A stretch of DNA of 64,000 nucleotides from Azophilus sp963663395. GTDB taxonomy: Bacteria > Pseudomonadota > Gammaproteobacteria > Pseudomonadales > Azotimanducaceae. Every line of letters begins with the position of its first letter. Position 1 is the first letter of the stretch. The stretch spans positions 310,001-374,000 of the forward strand of contig OY760226.1 in the NCBI GenBank assembly GCA_963663395.1. The letters run 5' to 3'. The notes under the pieces were generated by a model. The model did not search any database and was not told the origin of the DNA. It worked only from the letters and a program-made list of their open reading frames with translations. This document shows, piece by piece, positions 28,591 to 38,285 of the stretch. A program made the position numbers and the translations under genes.

Positions 28591-28884
28591 ATGAGGAGAG
28601 ACAACATAAAACGCACTGCGGCCCTCCGCGCGGCCGGACTGCCCGAATACCAGGTGAAGCGGGTTGCCGGGCAATGGCCCGCCCACACACAAACCGAAGA
28701 CATCACCTGTCACGTCTGCGACCGGCACCTCTACGATGACGAATACCGGGCCGTCGAGACGCACCGCTTGGCCCTGATCGGCGACGAGCCGCGCGACGGC
28801 GTGTATGTGATCTGCGCCGATTGCCTATCGCCCCCGCAAACCTGGCGTCAGCGGCTGGCGCGCTGGTTGCGTTCAACGGGCTGA
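28591..28884 (+). CDS. Small protein with one zinc-ribbon-like Cys pair set
   Basis: A 97-residue protein with ITCHVCDRHLYDDEY (about residues 38-52) and VICADC (about 78-83), a C-x2-C plus C-x2-C arrangement that should hold one zinc. The N-terminus has an AALRAAGLPEYQVKRV helix. The start is uncertain: GAGGAGAG lies inside the first codons, so a later non-ATG start is possible. No family recognised. It sits just upstream of the CRISPR-like remnant but does not resemble Cas2 or Cas1. Confidence 0.5.
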   Translation: MRRDNIKRTAALRAAGLPEYQVKRVAGQWPAHTQTEDITCHVCDRHLYDDEYRAVETHRLALIGDEPRDGVYVICADCLSPPQTWRQRLARWLRSTG

Positions 28885-28949
28885 TGGGGGCGTCCGGCAG
28901 TTTCCCAGGGCCGCAGTGTCTTGATCGACACTGAACGGGCGGACTACCA

Positions 28950-29046
28950 AGGGCCATCCCCGCGCGAGCGGGGAACATAAACAGCGCTTGCTCCGCGTCA
29001 TTGGACAGCGCCCTCAAAGGCTCATCTTCGCATCGGCGGGGAACAC
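28950..29046 (+). CRISPR. Possible type I-E CRISPR remnant
   Basis: The 29 bases at 28950-28978 (core CATCCCCGCGCGAGCGGGGA, then ACAT) look like a type I-E repeat: a CCCCGC/GCGGGG palindrome, ATCCCC before it and GGGGAACA after it. A second, degenerate match lies at 29018-29046, ends in GCGGGGAACAC, and agrees at about 20 of 29 positions. The gap between them is 39 bases, where 32-33 would be usual. No cas genes are in the window. The second unit abuts the recombinase fragment at 29053, so an insertion may have cut an array. Confidence 0.4.
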
Positions 29047-29052
29047 ACAACT

Positions 29053-29163
29053 GCGCTCGCGCATGTGGAGGGCTCGGCGACGGTGGCCGCCTACGCCCGC
29101 GACGACCTCCTGGACAAGCGCCGGCCGGTCATGCAGCGGTGGGCCGACTGCATCGCGCCGTAG
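29053..29163 (+). pseudogene. 3' fragment of P4-type recombinase
   Basis: The last 36 codons of a recombinase like the one at 1-702 (ALAHVEGSATVAAYARDDLL, ending WADCIAP). It has the catalytic Tyr but nothing upstream. It marks the left end of the second cassette copy. It differs from the first copy at many third positions up to about the last 15 codons, after which the sequences are nearly identical. Confidence 0.85.
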
Positions 29164-29439
29164 GGATCCGTTTGCCGCCCGGCGGGGCTCGGATGCGCGC
29201 GCCGGAAAGTACCGGCCAGATACCGGGCACGCGTCCGCGTCTTTCACCGGAACGCCGTTTGGTGTAAAAGGGTGCCTGCGGCGGCGGACTTCGGGTCTTT
29301 TCGCTATAGTCGATGGCGTCAGGAGAGAATGTGCGGGCGTTTTGCAGGAGCCGAGGTGGCATGCGTTCGGTCGAGCGCCGGAGGGGGTCGCGATTCCCTG
29401 GCCGGCAGGGGTTGACAGTCCCCAGGCAGCCCATCAACG
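29164..29439. repeat. Conserved leader of Calx-beta cassette, copy 2
   Basis: Nearly identical to 703-979. No gene is supported. The stretch carries the same order of motifs up to the promoter-like hexamers and the array. Confidence 0.75.
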
Positions 29440-29445
29440 TATAAT
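29412..29445 (+). promoter_or_regulatory. Promoter-like hexamers TTGACA / TATAAT, copy 2
   Basis: Same hexamers and 22-base gap as at 952-985, immediately before the 34-unit array. Conservation in both copies supports function, although the spacing is atypical. Confidence 0.5.
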
Positions 29446-29447
29446 GA

Positions 29448-29685
29448 CAAGCCGCAAGCCGCAAGCCGCAAGCCGCAAGCCGCAAGCCGCAAGCCGCAAG
29501 CCGCAAGCCGCAAGCCGCAAGCCGCAAGCCGCAAGCCGCAAGCCGCAAGCCGCAAGCCGCAAGCCGCAAGCCGCAAGCCGCAAGCCGCAAGCCGCAAGCC
29601 GCAAGCCGCAAGCCGCAAGCCGCAAGCCGCAAGCCGCAAGCCGCAAGCCGCAAGCCGCAAGCCGCAAGCCGCAAGCCGCAAGCCG
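29448..29685 (+). repeat. Heptanucleotide array (CAAGCCG)34, copy 2
   Basis: Thirty-four perfect copies of CAAGCCG ending on the GTG that opens the second giant gene. It is 18 units longer than copy 1 and without a single variant unit. Since 16 and 34 are both one more than a multiple of three, the upstream ATG (29444) has the same out-of-frame relation to the giant gene as in copy 1. Confidence 0.95.
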
Positions 29686-32600
29686 TGATTCTGGGCGGCG
29701 TCTGGCGGCGATGCGTTCGCGCGTTTACCTCCCCGCCTGACTCGTCCCGCACCGCCGGGCGCGCGTCCGGCAGCAGTGAACTTTCCCTCGCCCACGGCGG
29801 CCTGCGCACCGCCGCCCGCCGTCCGCGCCGCACCCTGGCGGCCGCGCTGCTCGCCCTGCCGCTGCTGGCCGGCCTGGCAACCGGCGGGGCGGCGCAGACG
29901 ACGCACACCATCTCGATGACCCTCGAGTCCACGGGCGGCTACGAGGGGGACGGCTCCGACCCCCAGAGCCACAGGGTCACCTTCTCCATATCGCCGGCGT
30001 GGACCGGCAACAACTTCAACGTGGACCTCTGCGCCACGGGAACCGCGACGCTGCACAGCACGGACGGCACCAACGACTGGGAGTTGGTTGACCAGCACGA
30101 TAGCGCATATGGCTTCGATCTCGACACCCGTTGCTTTGCGGACGGCCTTCAGTTCCCGGGAGCGGCGACCAATAACGAGTACTTCATCCGGCCGAAGGGC
30201 GACACCCGGGCCGAGATGGACGAGACGGTGATCCTGACCCTGACCACGCGCACCGACACACCGTCGGGCGTCGCCATATCGGGCACCGCCGGCACGGCGA
30301 CCTTCACCATCTTCGACGACGAGGGCGACTACCCGGTGGCGAGCTTCACGTCGGCCGCGGGGACCATCGCCGAGGGCGGGGGCACCCGCAACGTGCGGGT
30401 GGAGCTCTCCAAGGCGTCCACCCAGAACCTGACCATCGGTTACCGCCTGGGCGGCACGGCGACGGCGGGCTCGGACTACACCGCGCCCTCCGGCACGGTC
30501 ACCCTGACGGCCGGCACAACGACCGCGGACATCGCGGTGGCGGTCACCGACGACACGGACGCGGAGGGGGACGAGGCGGTCGTGGTGACGCTGTCCGCCG
30601 GCTCGGGTTACCTGATCGGCGCCACCGGCGAGCACGCGCTCACGATCACGGACGACGAGGTCCTGCCCGGATGCGCGGCGGCCAACGCGGGCGGCGCCTA
30701 TCCGGTGCCTACGGGCTGGGCGCTGAAGCCCTCGGGTGTCGCCCTCAACGGGAAGTTCCGGCTGCTGTTCGTCACATCAACGAGGCGCAAAGGGGACTCG
30801 GCCGTCATCGCCGACTACAACGCCTTCGTGCGGACCGCCGCCAAGGCCGGTGCCCCGGCGCTCGCCGACGGCTGCGGCGACCGGTTCGCGGCGGTCGCCT
30901 CCACCGCCACCGTGAACGCGCGCGACAACACCGACATGTGGGATGCCACCGCGAACATGGGCGCCGGCGACCACGAGGACGCGGGCGCGGGCGTGCCGAT
31001 CTACTGGCTCGACGGCGACCAGCTCGCCGACGACTACGCGGACTTCTACGACGGCAACTGGGACGACTACGGCGCCAGGGACGAGAACGGCGCCAACAAT
31101 GTCCAAAACGTCTTTACGGGCAGCGAGAACGACGGTACCGCGCACGCCACGCACTACCTTGGCAATGCTGGCACGGGCCTATTCCCGTTCGCCGTGAGGG
31201 GACGTCCGGCGGATGGCCAAACGCTAAACAACGGCAGCACCGGACAAACAAGGATCTCCGACGAGTTCTACGCCCTGTCCCCGGTGTTCGAGGTCAGCAA
31301 CGTTCAGGCCACCACCCCGGTGGTCACCATCAGCGGCGGCAATGCGGTCACCGAGGGCACGACGGCCATCTTCAGGGTCAACGCCAACCCGGCCCCGATG
31401 GCCAACCTGACCGTGAACCTCACCGTGGCGGACGCGCCCAACGCGAATTTTTTGAGAGATCAACATGAGGGCCCCCGTACCCAGTTCATCCTCGCCAACG
31501 CCACCTCAGCAAACTTCGCACTCCCGACGGTAGACCAAATAGGACTGGGGGAGCCAGAAATCCAGGACGAGCCCGACGGCCCGGTGACGGTGACCGTCGC
31601 AGATGGCACGGGCTACACCCACAGCAGCGGCTCGGCCACGGTGACGGTCAACGACGACGACGCCACCACCGTGACGCTGACCACCCCGGACACGAGCGCG
31701 GACGAGGGCGACACCACCGACAAGGCCTCCCTGACCCTGACCCTGAGCCGCGGCCTGTACGACGGCGAGACCCTGGCCGTGCCGCTCACCTTCAACGGCG
31801 GCGCGGACGGCACGGATTTTGACCTGGCGCTCATGACCCCGGCCGGGCGCGGCGTCAGCTTCGCCAGCCCCACGGTGACCTTCACCGGCGCCGCCGGGGC
31901 CGCGACCGGGACCACGGCGACGGTGACGCTCGCCGCGCGCCAGGATGCGGACACCGCCGACGACACGGTGACAGCGGACATCCCCCGGGTCTCGACCGGC
32001 AATGCGCCGAAGCTGACCGCCACCGGCATGGGCGGCGGCGCCACCGGCAGCCGCACGGGCAACGGGGAGATCGTGCTGAGTGACGACGACACCCCCACCG
32101 GCCACACCCTCTCGATGAGCGTGACCGCGACCGCGGACGAAGGGGACCCCGGCTCCCCGGGCTACACGGATCACGAGATCACCTTCACCGTCGCCCCGGC
32201 GTACGCCACCACGTTCGACATCGGCGTCTGCCTGACCGGCACGGCGACCTGGGGCCCCGGCAACGACTACGAGCTCGTGGACGTGGGCGGCGGGGACCTC
32301 GCCTTCGCCAACGTGGGCGGCAAGCTGTGCGCCAACACCGTCGGCCGGCAGTGGCCGATCAGCAGCGTGCACCGGTATTACCTCCGGGTGCACGGGGACA
32401 CCGACGTGGAGCCCGACGAGACGGTGACCCTGACCCTCGAAAGAGTGACCGGCGGCACCACCCCGACGCCGGCGGAGGTGACCATCTCGACGACCGCCGG
32501 GTCGGCCACCCACACCATCGCGAACGACGACGCCCCCAAAGTGAACCTGTCGGTGTCGGGGGGCGGGGCCATCACGGAGGGCGGCGCGGCACTGACGATC

Positions 32601-35600
32601 ACGGCGACGCGCGATACCGCCAACACCTCGGGCGGGCCGCTCAGCATCCCGATCCAGGTAAAGACGGCGGACACCGACGCGCAGGGCAACGACTACACGG
32701 TGGCGACCTCGATCAGCATCGCCAACAACACGGCGTCCGGCACGACGAGCTTCGCGGTCACCGACGACAACGCCGACGAGCCGGACGAGACCGTGGTGAT
32801 CGAACTGGGCGCGCTGCCTTCGGGGAGCGATCCGGGTGCGAACGACGAGGTCGATATCACCATCACCGACAACGACGCGACGGCGGTGACCCTCGCGGGG
32901 GCCGCGGGGGACGTGACCGAGGGCGGCACGAAGACTTTTACGGTTACCCTGGGCCGGGGCCTGGTGAACGGCGAGGCGCTGGACGTGCCCCTCACTTTTG
33001 GGGGGACGGCCACCCGCAACGGCGACTACACCACCGCCTGCCCGAACACGCCGCCCACGGGGGTGGCCTGTTACGACCTCAACAACACCAACGCGGGCAA
33101 CAAGCCCCGGGTGACGTTCACGGGGCCCGCCACGGGCGCGACGGCGACCACCGTGACCCTGACGCTCAGCGCCGCCACGGACAGCGCCGGCGAGGGCGGC
33201 GAGACGGTCGACGTCGACCTCGGCGCTCTGGACGGCAACTCCGGCACGAACCTCGACGGCGGCGCCTCGGGGACGGACACCCTGGCCGAGTTCGACATCG
33301 ACGACCCGGCCAACCAGGCGCTCACGCTGTCCGCCGGGACGCTGTCGGTGACGGAGGGCGGGATGGGCACGTTCACGGTGGCGTTGGCGAGCCAGCCGAC
33401 GGGCGCGGTGACGGTGGCCGTCTCGTCGAACAACGCCGACGTGACGGCGGCCCCGTCGACGCTGACGTTCAACCCGACGGGCACCGATCTCTGGAGCGCG
33501 GCGCAGACGGTGACGGTGAGCGCGGGGCAGGACATGGACGCGGCGGACGAGGGCGCGGCGCTGACGCTGTCCGCCTCGGGCGGCGGCTACGGCGCGGTCT
33601 CGGCGACGGTGGCGGTGACGGTGTTCGACGACGAGGCGCCGCCGGCCAGCCTGACCTCGCTTGAAAACCACGACCTGCCGGAGGGCGGGACGCGGTGGTA
33701 CAGCCTCTCCTTCCATGACAGCAACAACCGGCTGGGGACGGGCGAGACGGCGACCTACCGGATCGTGGTGGGCGGCACGGCGGAGCGGGGCGACTACGCG
33801 CTGGCCTGCGGCAGCAACGCCGGGGTCACGTGCAGCGGCCTTACCGGCGCCGCGCCCGCGATCACGGTGGACGAGTCCCTGCTCGATTCGGCCATCCGCG
33901 TGACCGAGGCGCTGTCCGTGACGGCCGTGGAGGACAACACCGCCGAGAGCCGGGAGACGCTGTCGCTGCGCCTGAACGACCCGGCCCGGACGGCCACGCT
34001 CGGCATCGTGGACTCGCCCACGGCCACGACGGTCGGGTTCGCCATTGCGGCCGGCCTCTCCCAAGAGAACCACGGCCTCGGGGCGACCGTGGTGGTGGAC
34101 CCGCCGGTCGGCCGGGCGCTGGTGATTCCGGTGGACGTGACCGGCACCGCCATGGCGGGGGAGGACTACGAGGCCTTCACCGAGATCCCGGTGCCGGCGG
34201 GGGCGGCGCGGCATGCCGTCCCGTACGACATCATCCCGGACGACGTCGACGAGGACGACGAGACCATCATCATCGCCATGGACACGGCGAACCTGCCGGC
34301 GAACGTGACCGCCGGGGCGATCACCACGACGACCGTCACCATCCTGGACGACGACACGAAGGGCCTGGACATCGCCGGCGGGCCGCTGACGGTGCCGGAG
34401 GGCGGCAGCGGCGCGTTCACGGTGGCGCTGGCGTCCCAGCCCACCGGGGCGGTGACGGTGGCGGTGGTGTCGGACGACGCGGACGTGACGCCGACCCCGG
34501 CGTCGCTCACGTTCAACGCGACCGGCGCCACGAACCTCTGGAGCGCGGCGCAAACGGTGACGGTCGCGGCGGCGGCCGGCAGCGACGGCGATACGGCGAC
34601 GGTCACCCTCACCGCGTCCGGCGCGGACTACGGCACGGAGACCGGCACGGTGGCGGTGACGGTGGGCCCGGCCGGCGATCCCGCGGTGAGCATCACGGGC
34701 GGGTCCGCGGTCGCCGAGGGCACGGCGGCGTCGTTCACCCTGCACGCGGACCCGCCGTTCTCCGGCACGACGATCGTGAGCATCGGGGTGGCGGACGCAC
34801 CGGGCGCCGATTTTCTGCAGGGCGGCGTCAACGGGGTCGAGGGCGACAACGGCGTCCAGGTGTTCCCCGCCAACCAGGCCACCTACGACTTCACCATCGC
34901 CACCACCGGCGACAACGCCGCCGAGCCGAGCGGCCCGGTGCGGGTCACCGTGCGCCCCAGGAACGGGTATGCGGTGGGCGACCCGAAGTCGGCGGTGGTG
35001 GTGGTGACCGACAACGACGGCGGCGCGGCCGCCAGGCCGCTGGCGGCGTTCGCGGCGGGGTCGTCCGGCGCCGGCGAGAGCGCGGCCACCCACAACGTGC
35101 GCGTGAACTTCTCGCCGGCGCTGACGGCGGGCATTACGCTCACCTATACGGTGGGCGGCACGGCGATGGCGGACGCGGACTACACGGCGCTCGCGGGCAC
35201 CCTGAACGTGGCGGCCAGCGCGACCCACGCGGACATCCCGGTGGCGGTGCTGCACGACACGGAAGTCGAGGGCGCCGAGACGGTGATCCTGACGCTCAGC
35301 GAGGGTACCGGTTACGCGCGCGGCGGCCGCATCGAGCATGTGTTCACCATCGCCGACGACGACGACGGCACGCCGGAGGCGCGCTTCCAGATCGCCGCGT
35401 CGAGCAAGGCCGAGGAGTCGGCGGGCGTCCACAACGTGCAGGTGATCTTCTCGCCGGCGCCGCCGTCGAACATCACACTCACCTACAGTGTGGGCGGCAC
35501 GGCCGCCTCGGGCACGGACTATGAGGCGCTCACCGGCACCGTGGCGGTGACGTCCGGCGCCACGGGCGCGGTCATTCCGGTCACGGTCACGAACGACGCC

Positions 35601-38285
35601 GACGACGACGGCGGCGAGACGGTGATCCTGACGCTCACCGCCGGCACGGGCTACACGGTCGGCTCGCCGGGCGTGCACACGCTCACCATCACCGACGACG
35701 ACGGGCCGCCGGTGGCCAGTTTTGCGCGCGCGGCGCGGAGCGTGGCGGAGAGCGCGAGCGCCTCGACCGTGTCCATCCTGCTTTCCAAGCAGCCGGCGGC
35801 GACGGTGACCGTGACCTACACGGTGGGCGGCACGGCGGACCCGGTCGACGACTACGAGGCGCTCCCGGGTTCCGTGGACATCGCGTCGAACCAGAGCGCC
35901 CGGAGCTTCCCGGTGCGCATCACGGACGACGCCGACGCCGAGGGCAACGAGACGGTGATCCTGACGCTCACCGCCGGCACGGGCTACACGGTCGGCTCGC
36001 CGGGCGCGCACACGCTGACCATCACCGACGACGACGGCGTCGTCACGAACCCGGTGGCCAATTTTGCGGCGTCCGCGTCGACCGCCGGGGAGGCGGCCGG
36101 CACGCAGAACGTGCGGGTGAATTTCTCGCCAACGCCGAGCTCGGGGTTCACCCTCAACTACGCGGTGGGCGGCACGGCGGACTCGGGCACGGATTATGGG
36201 ACGCTGTCGGGCACGGTGGCGGTGACGGCGAACGCGACGCACGTGAACATCCCGGTGTCGATCACCAACGACACCTCCGACGAGGACGACGAGACGATCA
36301 CCCTGACCCTGTCCGCGGGCTCGGGGTACACGATCGGCTCGACCAGCGTGCACACGCTCACCATCCAGGACAACGACAGCACGCCGGAAGCCAGTTTTGC
36401 GGCGGCGGCGTCGACCGCGGGCGAGGCGTCGGGCACGCAGAACGTGCGGGTGAATCTTTCGCCTGCCCCGAGTTCGGGCTTCACGCTCAACTACGCGGTG
36501 GGCGGCACAGCCGCGTCGGGCACCGACTTCGGGACGCTGCCGGGCACGGTGGCGGTGACGGCGAACGCGACGCACGTGAACATCCCGGTGTCGATCACCA
36601 ACGACACGTCGGACGAGAACGCCGAGACGGTGATCCTGACGCTGAGTTCCGGCTCGGGGTACACGGTGGGCTCAACAAGGCGGCACACGCTCACCATCAC
36701 CGACGACGACGGCACGCCGGAAGCCAATTTTGCAGCGTCCGCGTCGAACGCGGGGGAGGCGTCCGGCACGCGCAACGTGCGCGTGAATTTCTCGCCAGCC
36801 CCCGGTTCGGGCTTCACGCTCAACTACGCGGTGGGCGGCACGGCCGCGTCGGGCAGCGATTATGGGTCGCTGCCGGGCACGGTGGCGGTGACGGCGAGCG
36901 CGGCGCACGTGGACATCCCGGTGGCGATCACCAACGACACGAACGAGGAGAACGACGAGACGGTGATCCTGACGCTGAGTTCCGGCTCCGGCTACACGGT
37001 GGGCTCATCGAGGCGGCACACGCTCACCATCCAGGACAACGATGGCACCCCGACGGCTCGATTTGCCGGCACCGCGGGGCGGGCGGACGAGGACGGCGGC
37101 ACGGCGAGCGCGCGGGTGCTCTTTTCGCCGGCGCCGCAGTCGGGCATCACGCTCAACTACACGGTGGGCGGCACGGCGACGTCCGGCACAGACTTCGACA
37201 CGCTGTCGGGCACGGTGTCCGTCTCTTCCGGCGCGACGGCGGTGACCATCCCGGTGTCGATCACCGACGATGCCGCCGAGGAGGGCACCGAGACGGTGAT
37301 CCTCACCCTGGCGGTCGGCTCGGGCTACGCGGTGGGCTCGCCGGGCGCGTACACGCTGTCCATCGACGACGACGACGTGGGGCTCGAGATCACGACGCCG
37401 ACGGCGCCCCGGCGGGTGTTCGTGGACGAGGGCGGCCAGGCGGGCAGCTACGACGTGGAACTGCGCTCCGCGCCGACCGGGGCCGTGACGGTGACGGTGA
37501 CCAGCGAGGCGCCGGCGGTGGCGCTGGTGAACGCGGCGGGCGGCCAGCCCGGCACGCGAGCGACGCTGACGTTCGGGACCGCCAACTGGAGCGACGCGCA
37601 AGCCGTGACGGTGACGCCGCGCTCCGACTCGGACGCCGACGACGAGACCGCGGTAATCACCCACGCCGTGAGCGGCCCGGGCGTCTATGCCAACGTGCCG
37701 GACTACACGGTTGTGGTGCTGGTCGCCGACGACGACACCGGCGGTGGTGGCGGTGGCGGTGGTGGTGGCGGTGGCGGCGGCGGTGGCGGCGGTGGCGGCG
37801 GCGGTGGCGGTCGTGGGGTCTGCGACCGGGTTGACCTGGTTGTGGAAAACCTCGAGGTCGAGGAACCGGACGAGAAAACGAGCATCCGGATCAGGCTGCC
37901 GTACAACGACCCGCCATTCGACACGTCAACGATCATCCGCTGCGCCGCCGTCTCGATAACCTACACGACCGAGGATGGGTCGGCCCTGTCCGGTGAGGAC
38001 TACGAAGCCCGTTCGGGTGACATTGAGCTCTTGTCCGCCGGCGGCCGCACCGAAGGGTACGGCGAAGCCACCCTGGAGATTCCAATCCTGAATGACGCCC
38101 GCTACGAGCCGGACGAGGCGTTCACGCTCAAGCTTGAAATCGACCCGAACGACAACCGGAGCTGGTCCAGGTCCAATTTGCCGATCGTGGACGACAAGGG
38201 CTACCCGGTAACCATTCTCAGCGACGACCCGCCGTCGTTTTATGTTCCGGCGGAACCACAACCTGCATGGGAGTACGTGGAATGA
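29685..38285 (+). CDS. Giant secreted Calx-beta repeat protein, copy 2
   Basis: A 2866-codon paralogue of 1099-9435 starting at the GTG at the end of the array. Signal peptide at about residues 40-70 (same AAALLALPLLAGL core). It has one FRLLFVTST/VPIYWLDG module (about 325-538) where copy 1 has two. It has an extra pair of beta-rich domains at about 542-805 that copy 1 lacks. About sixteen Calx-beta-like units follow (ETVILTL, ITDDD). The cadherin and fibronectin III units of copy 1 are absent; more Calx-beta units stand in their place. A 24-glycine linker and the conserved C-terminal domain close the protein. The middle and the end are nearly identical to copy 1. The likely role is calcium-dependent surface adhesion. 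Confidence 0.9.
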   Translation: MILGGVWRRCVRAFTSPPDSSRTAGRASGSSELSLAHGGLRTAARRPRRTLAAALLALPLLAGLATGGAAQTTHTISMTLESTGGYEGDGSDPQSHRVTFSISPAWTGNNFNVDLCATGTATLHSTDGTNDWELVDQHDSAYGFDLDTRCFADGLQFPGAATNNEYFIRPKGDTRAEMDETVILTLTTRTDTPSGVAISGTAGTATFTIFDDEGDYPVASFTSAAGTIAEGGGTRNVRVELSKASTQNLTIGYRLGGTATAGSDYTAPSGTVTLTAGTTTADIAVAVTDDTDAEGDEAVVVTLSAGSGYLIGATGEHALTITDDEVLPGCAAANAGGAYPVPTGWALKPSGVALNGKFRLLFVTSTRRKGDSAVIADYNAFVRTAAKAGAPALADGCGDRFAAVASTATVNARDNTDMWDATANMGAGDHEDAGAGVPIYWLDGDQLADDYADFYDGNWDDYGARDENGANNVQNVFTGSENDGTAHATHYLGNAGTGLFPFAVRGRPADGQTLNNGSTGQTRISDEFYALSPVFEVSNVQATTPVVTISGGNAVTEGTTAIFRVNANPAPMANLTVNLTVADAPNANFLRDQHEGPRTQFILANATSANFALPTVDQIGLGEPEIQDEPDGPVTVTVADGTGYTHSSGSATVTVNDDDATTVTLTTPDTSADEGDTTDKASLTLTLSRGLYDGETLAVPLTFNGGADGTDFDLALMTPAGRGVSFASPTVTFTGAAGAATGTTATVTLAARQDADTADDTVTADIPRVSTGNAPKLTATGMGGGATGSRTGNGEIVLSDDDTPTGHTLSMSVTATADEGDPGSPGYTDHEITFTVAPAYATTFDIGVCLTGTATWGPGNDYELVDVGGGDLAFANVGGKLCANTVGRQWPISSVHRYYLRVHGDTDVEPDETVTLTLERVTGGTTPTPAEVTISTTAGSATHTIANDDAPKVNLSVSGGGAITEGGAALTITATRDTANTSGGPLSIPIQVKTADTDAQGNDYTVATSISIANNTASGTTSFAVTDDNADEPDETVVIELGALPSGSDPGANDEVDITITDNDATAVTLAGAAGDVTEGGTKTFTVTLGRGLVNGEALDVPLTFGGTATRNGDYTTACPNTPPTGVACYDLNNTNAGNKPRVTFTGPATGATATTVTLTLSAATDSAGEGGETVDVDLGALDGNSGTNLDGGASGTDTLAEFDIDDPANQALTLSAGTLSVTEGGMGTFTVALASQPTGAVTVAVSSNNADVTAAPSTLTFNPTGTDLWSAAQTVTVSAGQDMDAADEGAALTLSASGGGYGAVSATVAVTVFDDEAPPASLTSLENHDLPEGGTRWYSLSFHDSNNRLGTGETATYRIVVGGTAERGDYALACGSNAGVTCSGLTGAAPAITVDESLLDSAIRVTEALSVTAVEDNTAESRETLSLRLNDPARTATLGIVDSPTATTVGFAIAAGLSQENHGLGATVVVDPPVGRALVIPVDVTGTAMAGEDYEAFTEIPVPAGAARHAVPYDIIPDDVDEDDETIIIAMDTANLPANVTAGAITTTTVTILDDDTKGLDIAGGPLTVPEGGSGAFTVALASQPTGAVTVAVVSDDADVTPTPASLTFNATGATNLWSAAQTVTVAAAAGSDGDTATVTLTASGADYGTETGTVAVTVGPAGDPAVSITGGSAVAEGTAASFTLHADPPFSGTTIVSIGVADAPGADFLQGGVNGVEGDNGVQVFPANQATYDFTIATTGDNAAEPSGPVRVTVRPRNGYAVGDPKSAVVVVTDNDGGAAARPLAAFAAGSSGAGESAATHNVRVNFSPALTAGITLTYTVGGTAMADADYTALAGTLNVAASATHADIPVAVLHDTEVEGAETVILTLSEGTGYARGGRIEHVFTIADDDDGTPEARFQIAASSKAEESAGVHNVQVIFSPAPPSNITLTYSVGGTAASGTDYEALTGTVAVTSGATGAVIPVTVTNDADDDGGETVILTLTAGTGYTVGSPGVHTLTITDDDGPPVASFARAARSVAESASASTVSILLSKQPAATVTVTYTVGGTADPVDDYEALPGSVDIASNQSARSFPVRITDDADAEGNETVILTLTAGTGYTVGSPGAHTLTITDDDGVVTNPVANFAASASTAGEAAGTQNVRVNFSPTPSSGFTLNYAVGGTADSGTDYGTLSGTVAVTANATHVNIPVSITNDTSDEDDETITLTLSAGSGYTIGSTSVHTLTIQDNDSTPEASFAAAASTAGEASGTQNVRVNLSPAPSSGFTLNYAVGGTAASGTDFGTLPGTVAVTANATHVNIPVSITNDTSDENAETVILTLSSGSGYTVGSTRRHTLTITDDDGTPEANFAASASNAGEASGTRNVRVNFSPAPGSGFTLNYAVGGTAASGSDYGSLPGTVAVTASAAHVDIPVAITNDTNEENDETVILTLSSGSGYTVGSSRRHTLTIQDNDGTPTARFAGTAGRADEDGGTASARVLFSPAPQSGITLNYTVGGTATSGTDFDTLSGTVSVSSGATAVTIPVSITDDAAEEGTETVILTLAVGSGYAVGSPGAYTLSIDDDDVGLEITTPTAPRRVFVDEGGQAGSYDVELRSAPTGAVTVTVTSEAPAVALVNAAGGQPGTRATLTFGTANWSDAQAVTVTPRSDSDADDETAVITHAVSGPGVYANVPDYTVVVLVADDDTGGGGGGGGGGGGGGGGGGGGGGGGRGVCDRVDLVVENLEVEEPDEKTSIRIRLPYNDPPFDTSTIIRCAAVSITYTTEDGSALSGEDYEARSGDIELLSAGGRTEGYGEATLEIPILNDARYEPDEAFTLKLEIDPNDNRSWSRSNLPIVDDKGYPVTILSDDPPSFYVPAEPQPAWEYVE
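37740..37811 (+). repeat. Polyglycine-coding GGN tract, 24 codons
   Basis: Twenty-four glycine codons between the stalk and the last domain, two fewer than in copy 1. The order of GGC and GGT codons also differs, which shows that the tract changes faster than its flanks. Confidence 0.9.

Noticed and set aside
28591..28884. cas2 gene next to the CRISPR-like remnant.
   Set aside because: The product is a Cys-pair zinc-binding type without Cas2 features.
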